Below, piece by piece: positions 10,478 through 23,069 of a stretch of 64,000 bases of DNA. A program made the translations under genes and the position numbers. Position 1 is the first letter of the stretch, and the number at the start of each line of letters is the position of its first letter. Source of the DNA: Lentinula raphanica (lineage: Eukaryota; Basidiomycota; Agaricomycetes; Agaricales; Omphalotaceae); NCBI GenBank assembly GCA_027919835.1, contig JANVFP010000015.1, positions 434,001 through 498,000 on the forward strand. Direction: 5' to 3'. The notes under the pieces are model-generated. The model worked only from the letters and a program-made list of their open reading frames with translations. It did not search any database and was not told where the DNA came from.

Positions 10478-10804
10478 TCTTCGAAGACGGAAGGATGCCT
10501 CGGAATTGGAGGAATTGGAGGAAGAAATTTTGAAGCGCTCAATTATACCACGTGGCATGTTTTTAGCGCTAAGCGCCAAGCTGGAATTGACATCGAACTC
10601 CTCGCTCGTTCTTCAATAAATCCTGGTTACACTTTTGGGTCAACTGCGGCTACACTTTTGGGTCAACTGCGGCAGACAGCTTCTCTGCGCTGCTGAGCAT
10701 TGAACTTGGCGAAACAAACTTGCCAGGCTTCCAGAAATCGGCCACTCAAACTCTGCATCCCTCTACGTGGTGACTGGCCTCCGCCCTGGCCCCTCATTCG
10801 AACA
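10478..10804. promoter_or_regulatory. Divergent promoter region between MPP10 and the coiled-coil gene
   Basis: The two start codons face away from each other over 327 bp, so the stretch must hold both promoters unless leaders are very short. No clear TATA box was found. It holds the exact tandem repeat described separately. Confidence 0.45.
10628..10673. repeat. Exact tandem repeat, 2 x 23 bp
   Basis: TACACTTTTGGGTCAACTGC followed by GGC occurs twice head to tail (10628-10650 and 10651-10673). It lies in the divergent promoter region, nearer to MPP10 than to the coiled-coil gene. Confidence 0.9.
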
Positions 10805-13800
10805 ATGGCAGTTGACCAGATTGACGAGGACCACCCTCTTGTACTTGAAATCACAAGTCTCAAGGCTGCCGCTAGTCGCTTCCAAGTACGAACCCTTGCT
10901 TCTTCCAGCCTACCCAAGTTAATTTAAACTAATTGTGCAGTACAGGATGAGGCTCACAGTGCGTCGCTCAAACTACAGCGCTTCTCTTTCGACGCATCAG
11001 TGGCTCAAGATCGTGTGACGAATCTTGAACGAGAGAACGAGCTTCTAAAGACTGAGCTTGCCATTCTCCGAATCAATCCTCATCCAGATCTATCGCCGTC
11101 CTCGCACCCAGCCGTCCTCCAATCTCAGGAGCTCACCTTATCACTTCGCAGACTTTCCGACAAGCTTTCTTTGACAGAGCATTCGTTATTGGAACGAACG
11201 ACGGAACTTGCGCATGTCACTAGTGAACTTGCAAAATCTAGGATCACGGTCGAAGGCGCATATGCCCTGGCAGCGCGGACTAGAGGCCGAGAGGAAGAAG
11301 GAAAGGTCCGAGAACGACAATTGGACATGAGGATTCGGGAATTGAAAGAGGAGCTCAAGATGGAGGATCTGGTAGTAAAGCAATACGCCGACCTTGTCCG
11401 GTCATTAGAAGGCAGGAACAGCACCACCGTTCATGCTGAACCCACCATAATGCATGGCGACCAAAATAACGCTGCTAGTCTCATAGACGGCATTTCCGAA
11501 GGTAAAGCGGGTTTGCAGAAACTCTTCGCCGAGTTTTCCGTGGAATCAGAACAACTGCAAGCTGAGGTTGAGAAACTCAGAGGGGAGCTAGCTGCAAGCA
11601 ACACGCGGCTGGAGGCTGAAAGGAAGGGAGCCGAGGCAGATCGGATTCTTCTTGCGAGCGTCCAGAAAGAAATTGAGATGCTAAAGATCGAGGACAAGTC
11701 GGCTGCAGCAATGGTTTCGAGGTATATGTATGCGTCGCTGCTTTTTACACTGGAACTGCAGTTGGATGATATTCCATACACAGGAAGTTTTCACAAGCCT
11801 CGACCAACACGTTACAAAACTCTTTCACTACTCTCAAAAAGCGACATTCTGCAACCATAGACACTCTTTCGAATCAACTTGCCAACCTTACTGCCCAGTT
11901 GCAGACATCTCAGGCGACTTCGGACAAACTCCGTACTACTCTAGACGAGCTAGGCAAAGACATCATGCGGGAATCATATGGGCGGAGGAGGGAGATTGCG
12001 CTTCGGCTCAAATTTGTCGTCCGAGAAGAGGCGCTTCAGGAGGCTATGGGAAGATGGATACGAAAAGGAAAAGAGGTGCTCGAGCAAGAACAAGAACACA
12101 TACCGCGACATTCTCTGGAGAAACTGCTCTCGGATGCAAGATCGGTATATGCAGTGCTCGATACCCCTTCTGCCTCCAAGGCACCTTTACCGCCTGTTTC
12201 AGAAGCTGAATTCTCTCCTTATGCTGCGCCGACTGGTTCCTTGGCTAGGATTATCGCGATAGAAGCTTCAGTGAAGTCGCTAGTGGAAGAGTTGCATCTT
12301 CAAACAGCTCGTAGACAAGAGTTGGAGCTGGCCGTCGCGATGAACGAACCGCCTCCACCTGTGCCAGTCAAGCATGTGACCCTGTCGAAGGGGCCTACGG
12401 AGACACTACCGAACACTGTTGTAAATTCCGACATTGCGTCGAACACTTCCGAATCTGGTGTTGATCAACCCGACAAACAGGAGCACTTGGGCGCAATGAA
12501 CGAAGTTGATACTCGTGAAGACATCACATCTGGAGATGTACCGCAAGCCCCCTCTGCTCCACTTTCTTCAGATGCCATGCCAGAGCGAATTCCTTCCCCG
12601 AGTTCTCTATCTCACCCTATTCCATCAACCGGTGTTTCCAAAGAGTCTGGGTCTGACGTCGATACTGTTTCTCAGCCACAGCCTCAAATGGTCGTTGTGC
12701 CAAACTCATTGGAAGCTGAGAGTGCTCAACCGATAGTCAACGACGAACTATATCCGAGCACTCATGCATTAGTCACACCTACTCTAGAGCAAGAGCTAAC
12801 ACTCCAAATGGCTGGAGATGGCATGGAGATGTCCATCTCTAAAGATATTGAGCCCAATCCGCTCATAACAGAACTTGATCATATTAACAATCGTTACGAA
12901 GATCTGCAACGAGCGTTTCGGGATTGTCATCTGGCGTTGCAAGATCTCCGGAAGACGTTGCTGTCTTCCACTGATAATCCCTCAGGAGCTTCCGCTCACA
13001 TTCCTAATGGGCCATACTCTCATTTGTATGAAGTTGCTATTGAGCGTTTGGATGACTATAACGAAGATGCGAGGGTTGAGTTGGAGATCAGAGTTGCGGA
13101 CGAGGCGTTACTCGCTCAAGGCTATCAGACAATGCTATCCCTTCCTGGATTACATGCACATGATACAACTCCTCTAGCGAGTTCGTCGTATTCAATGGCA
13201 CGTTCTCTTTCTCAGGACTCACAACAAGACTCGGAACTGTCAACCGATGATCTGGAGGCGCAGATACGGGACTTCGTTTCAGGAAAAGACCTGAATGTTC
13301 AACGCGCTCGACAAAATCTTTCTCGAAAACTTGCTGATGTCCAGAACGATATCGCTGTCCTCAAACGCGCATTGCATGATCCGGATGCTCTTGGACCGCC
13401 TTCTCCTTCAACAATATCTCCTGCAAACGGTGTGAATAGTCACTTCAACGGTGGCTCTGGTTGGGCTTCGTGGATAAGAGGACAACCTTCTCGGCCTGCG
13501 AGTCCCTCACTAGCTCCAACGTTTGGCCATGTCATGACCAACCCCAGATTGAAGCACTCGGCTTCGTTCCATCATGACCTCGCTCCCAAGAGGCGCGGAT
13601 CAGTCACAGCACTGAGTTCGCAACAATCACATCCGTTTGCAAATTTAGATTTACGTGTATCTATGCCACCGTTGTCACCTACAGCGTCATCCTCGAGGTC
13701 GGGAGTATTCTCGCCACCGGGACTAGATTGGCATGGGCCTCGAACGCGAACTGTGTCAACGATGAACATGCTGGGTTTAGGTACAGCAAGATCCGCTGCT

Positions 13801-13899
13801 AGTGCTGATGGAGGAAATTCAAGTCCTAGGCCGCAACGCACTGTGTCTTTGACTTCTGATGAAGAAGGCAAAGAAGATTCAGATGATGATGTAGAGTGA
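10805..13899 (+). CDS. Large coiled-coil protein, function unknown
   Basis: ATG at 10805 (MAVDQIDEDHPLVLEITSLK). Exon 1 joins at F-Q to DEAHSASLKLQRFSFDASVA. A second intron after AAAMVSR joins KFSQASTNTLQ. The first 450 residues are almost continuous heptads with Leu spacing, including a leucine-zipper-like run LERENELLKTELAILR. A conserved-looking block RRREIALRLKFVVREEALQE follows, then a long disordered region, a second helical block near LDYNEDARVELEIRVADEAL, and a Ser-rich tail ending in acidic residues. No catalytic motif is seen. The architecture suits a scaffold, tether or cytoskeletal linker, but I do not recognise the family. It diverges from MPP10. Confidence 0.85.
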
Positions 13900-14221
13900 T
13901 ATTTTACCGCGTCAGCTTCGATTTTTGGTTGTATATTTCTTTTGCATGTATGCCTTACAAAACTTTCAGGAATGCCCAGTCGTTGTCCATCATGATGGAG
14001 GTTTGTGAGATGCATAATCAGAGGTGAGGCTAGGTTGGCCGGAGAACTCATCATATACCGAACACATCGCGTCTTCGTCTCAAGTGTGTGTGTGTGCTAT
14101 GTGCTATACAGTCTTGATATCATTGATCACCGGGACTGTATCATCAATCATAGCTTGATGATAACTTAAGTCACCAACCGCCCTCGCTCCCCTCAATCTC
14201 CTTCACCCTCTAACCCCCACC
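13900..14221. other. Intergenic
   Basis: 3' flank of the coiled-coil gene and promoter of the monooxygenase gene. A short GT run (gtgtgtgtgtg, near 14085) is present. No gene is seen. Confidence 0.5.
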
Positions 14222-16788
14222 ATGGATACTTCCAAGGCAGGTCACTGGACGTCTCGCGTCCCAACACTCGACAAACTTGGAGTCAAAGAGCTAGGGGAAA
14301 TAGACGAGTTGAAGGTCGCAAAAGACTGGTTCCAAGAATTTTCATCCTCTGTCACAGCTGGGAACATCAAGAACGTTATCAGTCTCTTCGTCGATGACGC
14401 TCTATGGCGAGATCTGGTATCATTGACCTGGGATATGCGAACCTTCGACGGTTCGTCGAAGATTGAGACGTTCTTAAAAGACCGTCTCCCATTGGTTCAC
14501 ATGCAAAACTTCAAGCTCAGAGAATTCGTTCGCCTCCAGAAGCCATTCCCAGATGTAGCTTGGATCGTTGGCTTATTCGATTTTGAAACCGGTCCTGGGA
14601 TATGTTCTGGCGTTTTTCGTCTCGTTCCAACGGCTGATGGAACCTGGAAGGCGTACACCATGTTCACAGTCCTTGAATCCTTCAAAGGTCACCCCGAGAA
14701 GATCGGCATACACCGAGACCCACATGCTCGTACAGGTCGACAATGGAAGGAGAAACGCGAGCACGAGCTTGCGTTTGAGGATAGTGACCCTATTGTCCTC
14801 ATTGTTGGTGCAGGACAGAGCGCTCTTCAACTTGCTGCTCGTCTGAAATACCTTGACATCCCCACGTTGATGATTGAGAAAGATGCTCGTGTCGGGGACG
14901 TATGGCGCAATCGATATGATTCTTTGTGTCTTCATTTCCCCGTTTGTGAGTTGTATCATGATGGTTTCTGGTGATGAAAGCTGGACTTTGATTGATTCTG
15001 AACAGGGTTTGACCACATGCCCTACATTCCGTACGTGGTCGCTTTCAAAAATATCCTATCATATCTTTTCGCTCATTGATTATGCATACACTATGTATCT
15101 AGATTTCCTCCAACTTGGCCTTTATTCACCCCATCGTTGAAGGTCTGCTAGTCTTCACTTTGCTAACTGATGCACAATGTATTGATCTTTCAACAAGATG
15201 GCTGACTGGATGGAGAGCTATGCAACAACACTCGAGCTTGATATATGGACCTCCTCCACTGTCATGGAGGCCACACAGGACGATAACAACAAATGGGATG
15301 TGCGTGTACAGCGCAAAGACGGTAGTGAACGGGTATTCAAAGTCAATCATTTCGGTAATTGATAGCTCATCTTCATCATTGTGTTCTAAACTGACTACTG
15401 TGTCCTAGTGTTTGCCACAGGGCTTGGAGATGGTGCCCCCAACATGCCTGATATACCTAATCTTGTGACTATGAACTTTATGAGGCGCGATTAAGAAACT
15501 GACTCTGTACATAGAATGCATTCAAGGGCACGGTCATACACTCTGCGCAGTATAGGAATGCTTCACATTATGGGGGACAACAGGTCGTCGTCATCGGCGC
15601 GGGCAATGCGGGTGAGCCTAGTATCATTCGTTGTTCGAGGTGTCTCTGTCCTGAATACTTGTAAAGGCCACGATGTTGCGTCCGATTTGGCTAGAGCTGG
15701 CAACGGTATGAATTTCGTCATTACAATTTTTATTTGGTCAATAATATACTTCTTAGATGTAACCATGTTCCAGAGAAGTTCGACCTTCGTTATGGACCTG
15801 GTAAAAGAGTGGAAGTTCGTCGGTGGAGGTATTATCAATGTTGATCTCACTCATGGAAAAGCTGAGAAGTTTCTCTATTCTAGCATTGTACACTGAAGGC
15901 GGGCCACCAATCGAAGTGGCTGACCGTCTATCCCACTCAATGCCTCACCTTTTACTGGAAGGCGGAATGGCTCAGCGGACGGCACAAGCCATAGTCGATG
16001 ATCAAAAGTCAGTCACTTACTTAGGACGAGTTGTGCATCATTTCAATTGTGAGCAGAGAACATCTGGATAAGCTGATGCAATCTGGATTCCGCGTCAACA
16101 AAGGAATCAAGGATGCAGGTCTTCTCCTTCAACTGAAAGAGAAATCTGGGGGACATTACTTCGGTGAGAGACTCTTGTACAAAGCCATGCTATGCCATTG
16201 CTTAGTCGTATCTGGAACAAGACACCGGAGGAAGTCAACTCATCATCGACGGTAAGATCAAAATCAAAAACGACAGTCAGATCAAGAGCTATTATGAAGA
16301 GGGCCTTGAGTTTGAAGATGGAAGCAGACTCAAGGCAGATGCGATCATCTGTGCTACAGGGCAAGTATTTTTGTGCTCATCCCAAGCTGAAATTCACCTT
16401 TGCACAGGGTGGGCGATATGCGCAACCCAATTCGTCGGATATGTGGAGACGCCGTTGCGGATTTACTTCCTTCACTCCTTGGTGTGAACCCAGAAGGCGA
16501 GCTGAAATGGTTCCTTCCTTTCCCTCGACCCGGGTTGTGGATGATGGTGGGTGAGTACTACCCAGTGTTATTGACCCATACAGTATACCTACGAGTAATC
16601 TAATAACTCAAAACAGGCTCTTTGCAACTGAACCGTTTCTATTCGAAGTTGTTGGCCCTGGGTGAGGTGTTTTGTACCAAAAAAATTATCATGCGCTGAT
16701 TGGGAAATCAGAGATTCAAGGCATTGAACTGGGGATCATCGGCTCGCATTATTCTCTAGACAAGGGCAAAGACGTTACTGCTTTGTAG
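14222..16788 (+). CDS. FAD/NADPH-dependent monooxygenase (FMO-like) with N-terminal NTF2-like domain
   Basis: ATG at 14222. Residues about 30-165 look like an NTF2/SnoaL-type cone: DWFQEFSSSVTAGNIKNVIS, LFVDDALWRDLVSLTWDMRT, and an FETG/VFRLVPTADGTWKAY strand pair. A dinucleotide site VLIVGAGQSALQLAARL follows at residues 193-208, with FAD-linked IEKDARVGDVWRNRYDSLCL. The second site is VVVIGAGNAGHDVASDLA. Between them is an FMO-type signature FKGTVIHSAQY. Downstream come IICATG and the C-terminal RFYSKLLALEIQGIELG. About ten short introns, last stop TAG 16786-16788. Related fungal enzymes hydroxylate or carry out Baeyer-Villiger oxidation on varied small molecules; the substrate cannot be inferred here, and no biosynthetic cluster surrounds it. 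All spliced pieces appear intact. Confidence 0.88.
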
Positions 16789-17271
16789 GCGAATCGTTCA
16801 TAGAAATAGAAGCGGAGAAAACTTTGTACATACGAAACTCTTCCTCGGAGCTTTGTAGTCGATCTTTCACCCTCATCTGCTCCGTTCCTCTTGCCCTTTG
16901 TATATCTACACTGTTACGTCCCCGGTTGCTATACACCCGCCCGTCGTATGCCGCATTGACCATGTAAAGAACAAGAAAATGACAAAAGCGAAATATGTTG
17001 ATGACGTAATACAATGTGCTCCTGTACCCGACCATTGTTCTTTTTTTGATTGCATTCGGTCCCCAAATTCCTCCAAACAGATTCTACACGGGTATATAAT
17101 ACGATGGACGTTTTTGCAAGCATACAACACCCCCCTGCCTTCTCTTCTTCCTCTGTCTGATTGCTTGACAGTTTCTTTCTTTTAACGACCTCTAGATCAA
17201 GCCCGCGAGTCGAGCCTTTACGCTGAACTTGAACCAATCCTTACGACCTCCATTCTTTCTACTCTCAAATC
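16789..17271. other. Intergenic
   Basis: 3' flank of the monooxygenase gene and promoter/leader of the SUR7/PalI-like gene. A pyrimidine-rich stretch precedes the ATG at 17272. No gene is seen. Confidence 0.5.
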
Positions 17272-18153
17272 ATGATCGCGGGTCTCTCCAAAGCCATCAC
17301 TCTCTATTTGGCTCCTCTGCTGTCGCTCACAGCAATCCTGTTATCGTTGTTCGCATTTTTAGCCCCTGTGGTTTTGCTGAATGACCGCGTCTCGTTGCTG
17401 ACCGTCTCACCGTCAACTGCGTTAACTCAGACCAATGGTCCGAGTGTTGATGGTGCAAGCGTGTTTCTTGGTGCTCTTGGTACGTGTCACAATTCCTTGA
17501 TGCGATGACAGTCTTTTTGAGAACGTCTTCTGTCAGGCTCGTGCTCGAGAGCAGATAATGATGCACCGGTCAACTGCACAGTAGCATCTCTATCGCCTGT
17601 ATACGGTATGTAACCTCATTCTCGTTAGCATTCTTATGAATCCGAACATCTCATTGAAACTTGATAGATCTCTCCGTTCTTCCCTCCAGCGCTCCGCAAC
17701 TCACTCTTACCGCCCCTCCATCAAGCTCTCCTGCTTTCATCGCTATTTCCCTGGCGTTCTCTATCCTATTCTTCATCACATTCACTATGATCTCTCTACG
17801 ACACAAAATGGGTGCAAAAATCGGCGCTGTGTTCGAGAAGCCAGTCATCCAACGATTCTCTGCTTGGATAGGATTTTTCGGCTTTTTCATCGGCCTTACT
17901 GCTTTTCTCATCCTCAGGATGTTGATGGGTAAATCGGTCGACGATTTCAACAACGGCATTATCTCTTTGGGGTCTGATGGTCCTCAGTTGGTTGCCAGCA
18001 GTGGAAACGGATTTACCAGTGAGTAATGCGATCTGTCCTTTCTGGAATACAAGCTAAGTAAAACTTCCAGTGATTTGGGTTGCCTACGCCTTCTACGCGG
18101 TTCCTGTCATAGCCTCGATGACTAAATTGAATGTTACGCAGACGAAAGCTTAG
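17272..18153 (+). CDS. SUR7/PalI-family four-span membrane protein
   Basis: ATG at 17272. The first membrane span is in residues about 8-37 (LYLAPLLSLTAILLSLFAFL). An extracellular loop follows with VFLGALGSCS and NCTVASLSPVY, where two Cys and a glycosylation site are visible. Three more spans then come in order: FIAISLAFSILFFITF, FSAWIGFFGFFIGLTAFLIL and a last one IWVAYAFYAVPVIASM after an intron. The fungal SUR7/PalI group works at the plasma membrane, in eisosomes or ambient-pH sensing. The loop G-x-C-x(n)-C pattern and four-span topology fit, but which subgroup is unclear. Short C-terminal tail, TAG at 18151. Four exons or so. Confidence 0.72.
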
Positions 18154-18621
18154 ACGATTGCATATTTACTTAATCAAGAATACGGACTCGTTGGGTATGA
18201 TGGACTTGGTCATATATTGTACATATCCTTCAATAAGTAATCATAGAGATAGCACACTAATTCTGTATGTACAGGAAGAACTTGATGCTGACTTCCTTGG
18301 CTCGAAGCCACTGGAGCTGTACTTGTCCTACTGTTGTTGATCAAGCATTGTGTACGTTAGCAGCATCTCTCCGACAGAGCTCCTGGCAGGACTACTCAGT
18401 GCTTTCCTTGCTTCAGAAGGGTGTCCCCCATTAGAGTCGAAGTCCATAGGATCCCGTTCGGTTTTGGATGTGTTATCACTACATTGTGAGATAGAGATGA
18501 TGATGAGCGAGCAAAAAAGGTAGCAGTACTTAAAAGTACACCAAAGGTGTTGGATACAGTCTAAAATACTACGGATACAAAAAGTCCTTTCCTCCCAAGA
18601 TAAAGAATGGCGAATGAGTAG
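18154..18621. other. Intergenic between convergent genes
   Basis: 3' flanks of the SUR7/PalI-like gene (+) and the WD40 gene (-). No gene or repeat is seen. Confidence 0.5.
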
Positions 18622-21536
18622 TCAAATATTCCCAATACCGTCATAGAAATAGATAGCCCCATCGCCATCGCCACTGTATAAGAGCGAGTCAGCAACGACA
18701 AATTAGACACTGCCAATGGGAACACACTAACACGACAAGTTCATGTTCACCTTGAAAGCGATCACCAATGGTAAAATATCCTACATCAGCATTGACGCGA
18801 GCAATGACTCTCCCTTGTTGTGTGATACGAGGTGCCCAGTCAGGTTGCCATAATCGCACACAACCTAGGCTGATGTCAGTAGAAGCATACGAAGTTGGAT
18901 GTTCTGAACAGACCATCTGGTCCACCAGTAACTAGCGCTAGTCTATTCTGGTGCAAAATCCTCCACTCCATATGGGTAATCCCATAGCTTTCTTGCCCCG
19001 GTGAAACGAGACTAGGACCTTCGTGCTTGAAGTCATAGATAACCTCGTTCATGAACCGTGCATCGTACATAAGAATGCGCCCATCGAGGTTTCCCACAGC
19101 GAGGTAGATACCGTCCGGGCTAAATGAAACGCATTTCACTTCCGATGATTCCAATTTGACTTGATGCGCAACCTCTGCTTGCCGTCGTCCATCCTTACGG
19201 CGGACATCGTATATTCGTAACGTTCTCAGAACGTTGGTGCTATTATCATCTTCGATCATGTCGTCGTCATTTCGTTTGACAGTGACGAGGGCGACCTTCT
19301 CTCCTGATGAAGGGAAAAAGTTACAAGCTATGTCACATCTCTATTGGAATGAGGACAAACCGAAAGCATCGACAGTCAAAGCATCCCCTTCCTCATTGAG
19401 ATCGAATTGGAACGATTCTGCTCTTTGACGTACATCAAACGCCTTGTGGTACCCAGTGCCCGAAATGTCCTCACAACATTCCGACGACGCGAACAGAATA
19501 GAGTCGGTCAAACCACAGCCCCACTTTATGGGTCCTGCTCTGTCCCCTTCTTGAGGTGTTAAGAGCAGTTCAGCCGTATCCCAGCTGCGCAGGTCATCAT
19601 TCCCCGACCTTTCAGAATGTAGGATAACTTGACTGTGCATAATGAGATCAGCAGTTGTCCGAGGGCTAAAGGGACAATACTTGCCGACCAGAAACAGCGA
19701 ACATCCCGCCGCCAGGCTTGACAGCAATGTCAATAGGTTGCAGTCCTGGTGTTTGCTTGTATCCTCGACCTTTTCACACAATTTGTGAGACCGTTATACT
19801 GCCATGACACAGATACTCACGCGAAAGTGAAGGAAGCTGTATATATCTTTCCTCTTTACTCGCATTTGGATCATCAGCTGGTGTCTCCTGGGACATTTGC
19901 CATAGCTTTACCCTGTAATCATTGCCGGTAGATAATAATATGGGTTCGTAAACGTCGTCACCAATTTGAGTGCTTGGGTATATCGCGACATCGTTGACAG
20001 TATAATGCTTCGGGAAAGGAGCTATTGCGTAGTCAGAAGAGGGTCACAGTCAAGACATGGGAAGCAGCGTTCATCATACATCTTGATCGATAATGCCCTT
20101 GCATAACAACGTGTTGCAGACCTTCCCAAGCAACCAAAGTCCCTGAGTGGTTATAGGCATTCTCTTCTTCTACAGGGTTTAACAATGAGACAAGCAACGT
20201 ATGGGAAATGAGTTGAGTTACCCCCGGCTTCGTCTGGATGACCTCCTACCACAGAACTTGCGACGAACGTGCAATTCTGATGCTGGACTATCTTGTTGAT
20301 AGCTTGAATGGAAGTTATTAGCAAAGCTGTGAACGAGGTCAAACCCTGAACATGCCTCCTGCAGATGTTTTAAAAGTAGACGGTGCCGGAGATCGCATTC
20401 GATGCAACCAAGAAGATTGGTCTTGATAGCGGAAATGATCAAACGGTCTCTTTGCCATTGCCTTACTCCGGCGTAGAAATTCTGTTGTCTAAATCAAAGA
20501 TCATGAACAATCAGCTGGTTTACAATCATACAGAGAATACATACAAGATGAAGTGTATGGAGTTTAGTGGACCTTATTGGTACTTCGATAGCTTGGGGTC
20601 GACCAGTGAAATATTGGATATCGTTGTGCTTTGAGAGGAAACGGGGTCGGTCGTTTATCTGCAAGCTCGCAAAATCGGGTAACAATGTTTCTTCTTCTTC
20701 CATTGATTTGGGAACAAATGCTTTCCACTGAGTAGAATGAAGATGAGAAACAAAGCACAACGGACGAGAACGAACGCACTCGGGCGGGATCGTCCAACGA
20801 TGGGGGAGCTTGCTCATACATTTCCTCTTCTTCCTCTTCTTCCCTCTGTTCTCGATCAGCATTGGTTTGTCGTTCCCGTCGACTGTCCGTCTCATCATCG
20901 GTACTGTTGAGATCCAAAACATCCAAAACATCACATTCTCTGATGACATTTTTGCCACTCGTCGCTGCAGGTATTGATCCTGATGCCTTCGGTCTAGCGT
21001 GATGATTGTGCAGTGCTCCTATTGGCCGGGGGCGTTGAGATGTCGAAGGCAAACGAAATGAAGAGCTCGTCACTTCAACACCATTCACATGGGTAAACTT
21101 TGGCTTTTTCTGGACAGAAGAGGTCATTAGTGATTTGACTGTCTTGGCCTGTGAGTTCGTACTTGCAGATGCAGTGGGGTATCCGATATCTCAATGTCAT
21201 CGCTTCCTGAATCGTCTTCTATGACTATGGGTTCTGAAATGCGTGTTGGGGTATATGAAGGCTGTGAAGAAGGCGTTCTGGAATATGAGCTGCTTTGAAT
21301 CTTCGTAGTTCATTGGTAAGAGAAGTAGCAGCTAATCAGGAAGGAGCTACCGGTATTTTTCTCATTCTGGACGAGGGGTAGTTTATGGTTTCCTCGACGA
21401 CGAACCCGTCTTGATCCATGGTCGGTTTGCGAAATCTGTAACGCTCTTCTTCCTGGCGAGCGGCCTCTTGTCGTCGTTTTTCTTTCGAGGAGTTGTTCGG
21501 GAAGATTCTTCCATAGGATGAGCCTACGAAGGACAT
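18622..21536 (-). CDS. WD40-repeat protein with disordered N terminus
   Basis: ATG at 21536 (MSFVGSSYGRIFPNNSSKEK). The N-terminal third is Arg/Gln/Glu-rich and then acidic (VIEDDSGSDDIEISDTP, a poly-Glu run). WD-type blades follow through many short exons. The clearest are LRIYDVRRKDGRRQAEVAHQ, VKCVSFSPDGIYLAVGNLDG, RILMYDARFMNEVIYDFKHE, LALVTGGPDGCVRLWQPDW, GRVIARVNADVGYFTIGD, and the last GDGDGAIYFYDG before TGA at 18622. It is probably a seven-bladed propeller used as an interaction platform. I could not assign it to a named family. The N-terminal and propeller parts are joined on open frames and splice sites, but a split into two genes near 20.4-20.9 kb cannot be excluded. Confidence 0.72.
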
Positions 21537-21795
21537 GGTGGACAGGGTTCAACAAGAACTTGATTTGGCGGCAGGTGACCGAGCTAAGTTATTCCATATT
21601 GACATTTCAAATAATTGCAATTCAACGCTCGATAAATTCGAAGTACATAACCTAGGTGAGTGCGTATAGCGTTTCATGAACGTCGAACAGATCGTAATGA
21701 CATCAATTCAAGCAAGGAAGTTGACCTATAGCCATATGAAAGCATGGAAATTGCGTTCGAGATAACTTGCGCACACAAAAACTACAGTAAATACA

Positions 21796-22749
21796 TCAGA
21801 AACCCTCGTACTCTGGCTGCTGAGCTTGGTAAGTAGCCGCCTCCGGAGGAGCATAGGCATCGTCCTGCTGGATTGGTGGGGCAACAGGAATGACAGGCTC
21901 GCGCGATTCGGATGATGGTTCCGAAACGATTTTGTCAACAGGTGGTTCGAGGATTTGGACGGAATCAGGGAGAGGTTTACGAGGACCAATATTGCCCTCA
22001 GGATCCCAGCCCTTCATGCTGTAGATAACAAGAAATCAGAATTATGATGACACCTGCGAGAAGGCCACATACATCTTCACTTTGATACCGAGCACACCCT
22101 GTTTGAGCAGGACGTGGCGAACGGCAGAGTCAACAAAGTCAACTGCAGGTTGACCAGAGTGAATCATGAAACCATCCGTGAATTTCATGGATTTGGCACG
22201 AGCCGCACGGATCTTTCCAGACACAATGACTTCGCAACCTTTTGCGTTCGATTCCATGACGAAACGAAGAACACCGTAGCATGCACTGGGAATGATCGAT
22301 ATGGTAAGTTGTTTGGGATAATCCCAGGGAAAGTTCAACGCACCGGCGAACAGCAAGGCCACCAAGTAATTTGTATCTCAAACTCTCGCATTGTGCGATT
22401 GCAGAGAGACCACGGTATTGAACTTTCTCAGCGTAAAGCTCGAGAGAGTTTTCAGGGAATTTAAATCGTTTTTGCACAAGGAAGGTCAATTCACGAATTC
22501 GACGTCCTTTTTCTCCAAGAACCTCCTGGGTGTGGGTAGCACGGATGATGATCTGTAAACGAAGAGATAAGACTTTTCGTGCAAGCCTTGGACCGCATTC
22601 ATCCTGACCTCAGTACGAGCGTGAGTAACACGGACATCGCAGCCAGAGTAACCCTCCTCAGCAAGTTCACGGGTGAAGAACTCATTGAGTTCAGCACGGA
22701 ACACACCATCGGCGACGAACTTTCTCTTTTTGCTGATTTGGGCGGCCAT
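21796..22749 (-). CDS. RPS3: 40S ribosomal protein S3 (uS3)
   Basis: ATG at 22749 gives [20 protein letters not shown] and [20 protein letters not shown], typical of eukaryotic uS3. After short introns it continues through the KH domain ([40 protein letters not shown]), the C-terminal domain ([40 protein letters not shown]) and ends EYEGF with TGA at 21796. uS3 lines the mRNA entry channel of the small subunit. A leader intron seems likely: a minus-strand GTAAGT at 22824 and a CATATAG acceptor at 22772. The gene diverges from the Stm1-like gene. Confidence 0.97.
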
Positions 22750-23069
22750 TTTTAGTGGGTTTGCTTGAGGTCTATATGCAGATGAGATTGAGATTCTTGA
22801 AGACTATGTGAACTTGATACTTACGATTGGAAAGTTACCTTCTGCGCTGAAAGGGCACCACAAGAAATTCGATGTGAGTGCTTTGGTATGCGTGTGAAAT
22901 AACTGCAAGCCACACTCTGTATAGATCTGAACCCTAACCCCATTGACTCTTCCTAATCCTCCACATCTTTCCAGCCGTGGTTATCCAAGGGCTCGAAGAA
23001 AAACCCTCAAGTCTTTTTATCCAGTGATCCCAAGCAACCAGGTTGCTAGCACAAAAGACCACCGTCGAA
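22750..23069. promoter_or_regulatory. Shared promoter region of RPS3 and the Stm1-like gene, with telobox-like AACCCTAA
   Basis: The two ATGs are 320 bp apart in divergent orientation. AACCCTAACCCC begins at 22930. Motifs of this telobox type are known in ribosomal-protein promoters of several fungi, where Tbf1- or Rap1-like factors bind. The motif is seen; the function is inferred. Confidence 0.5.
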
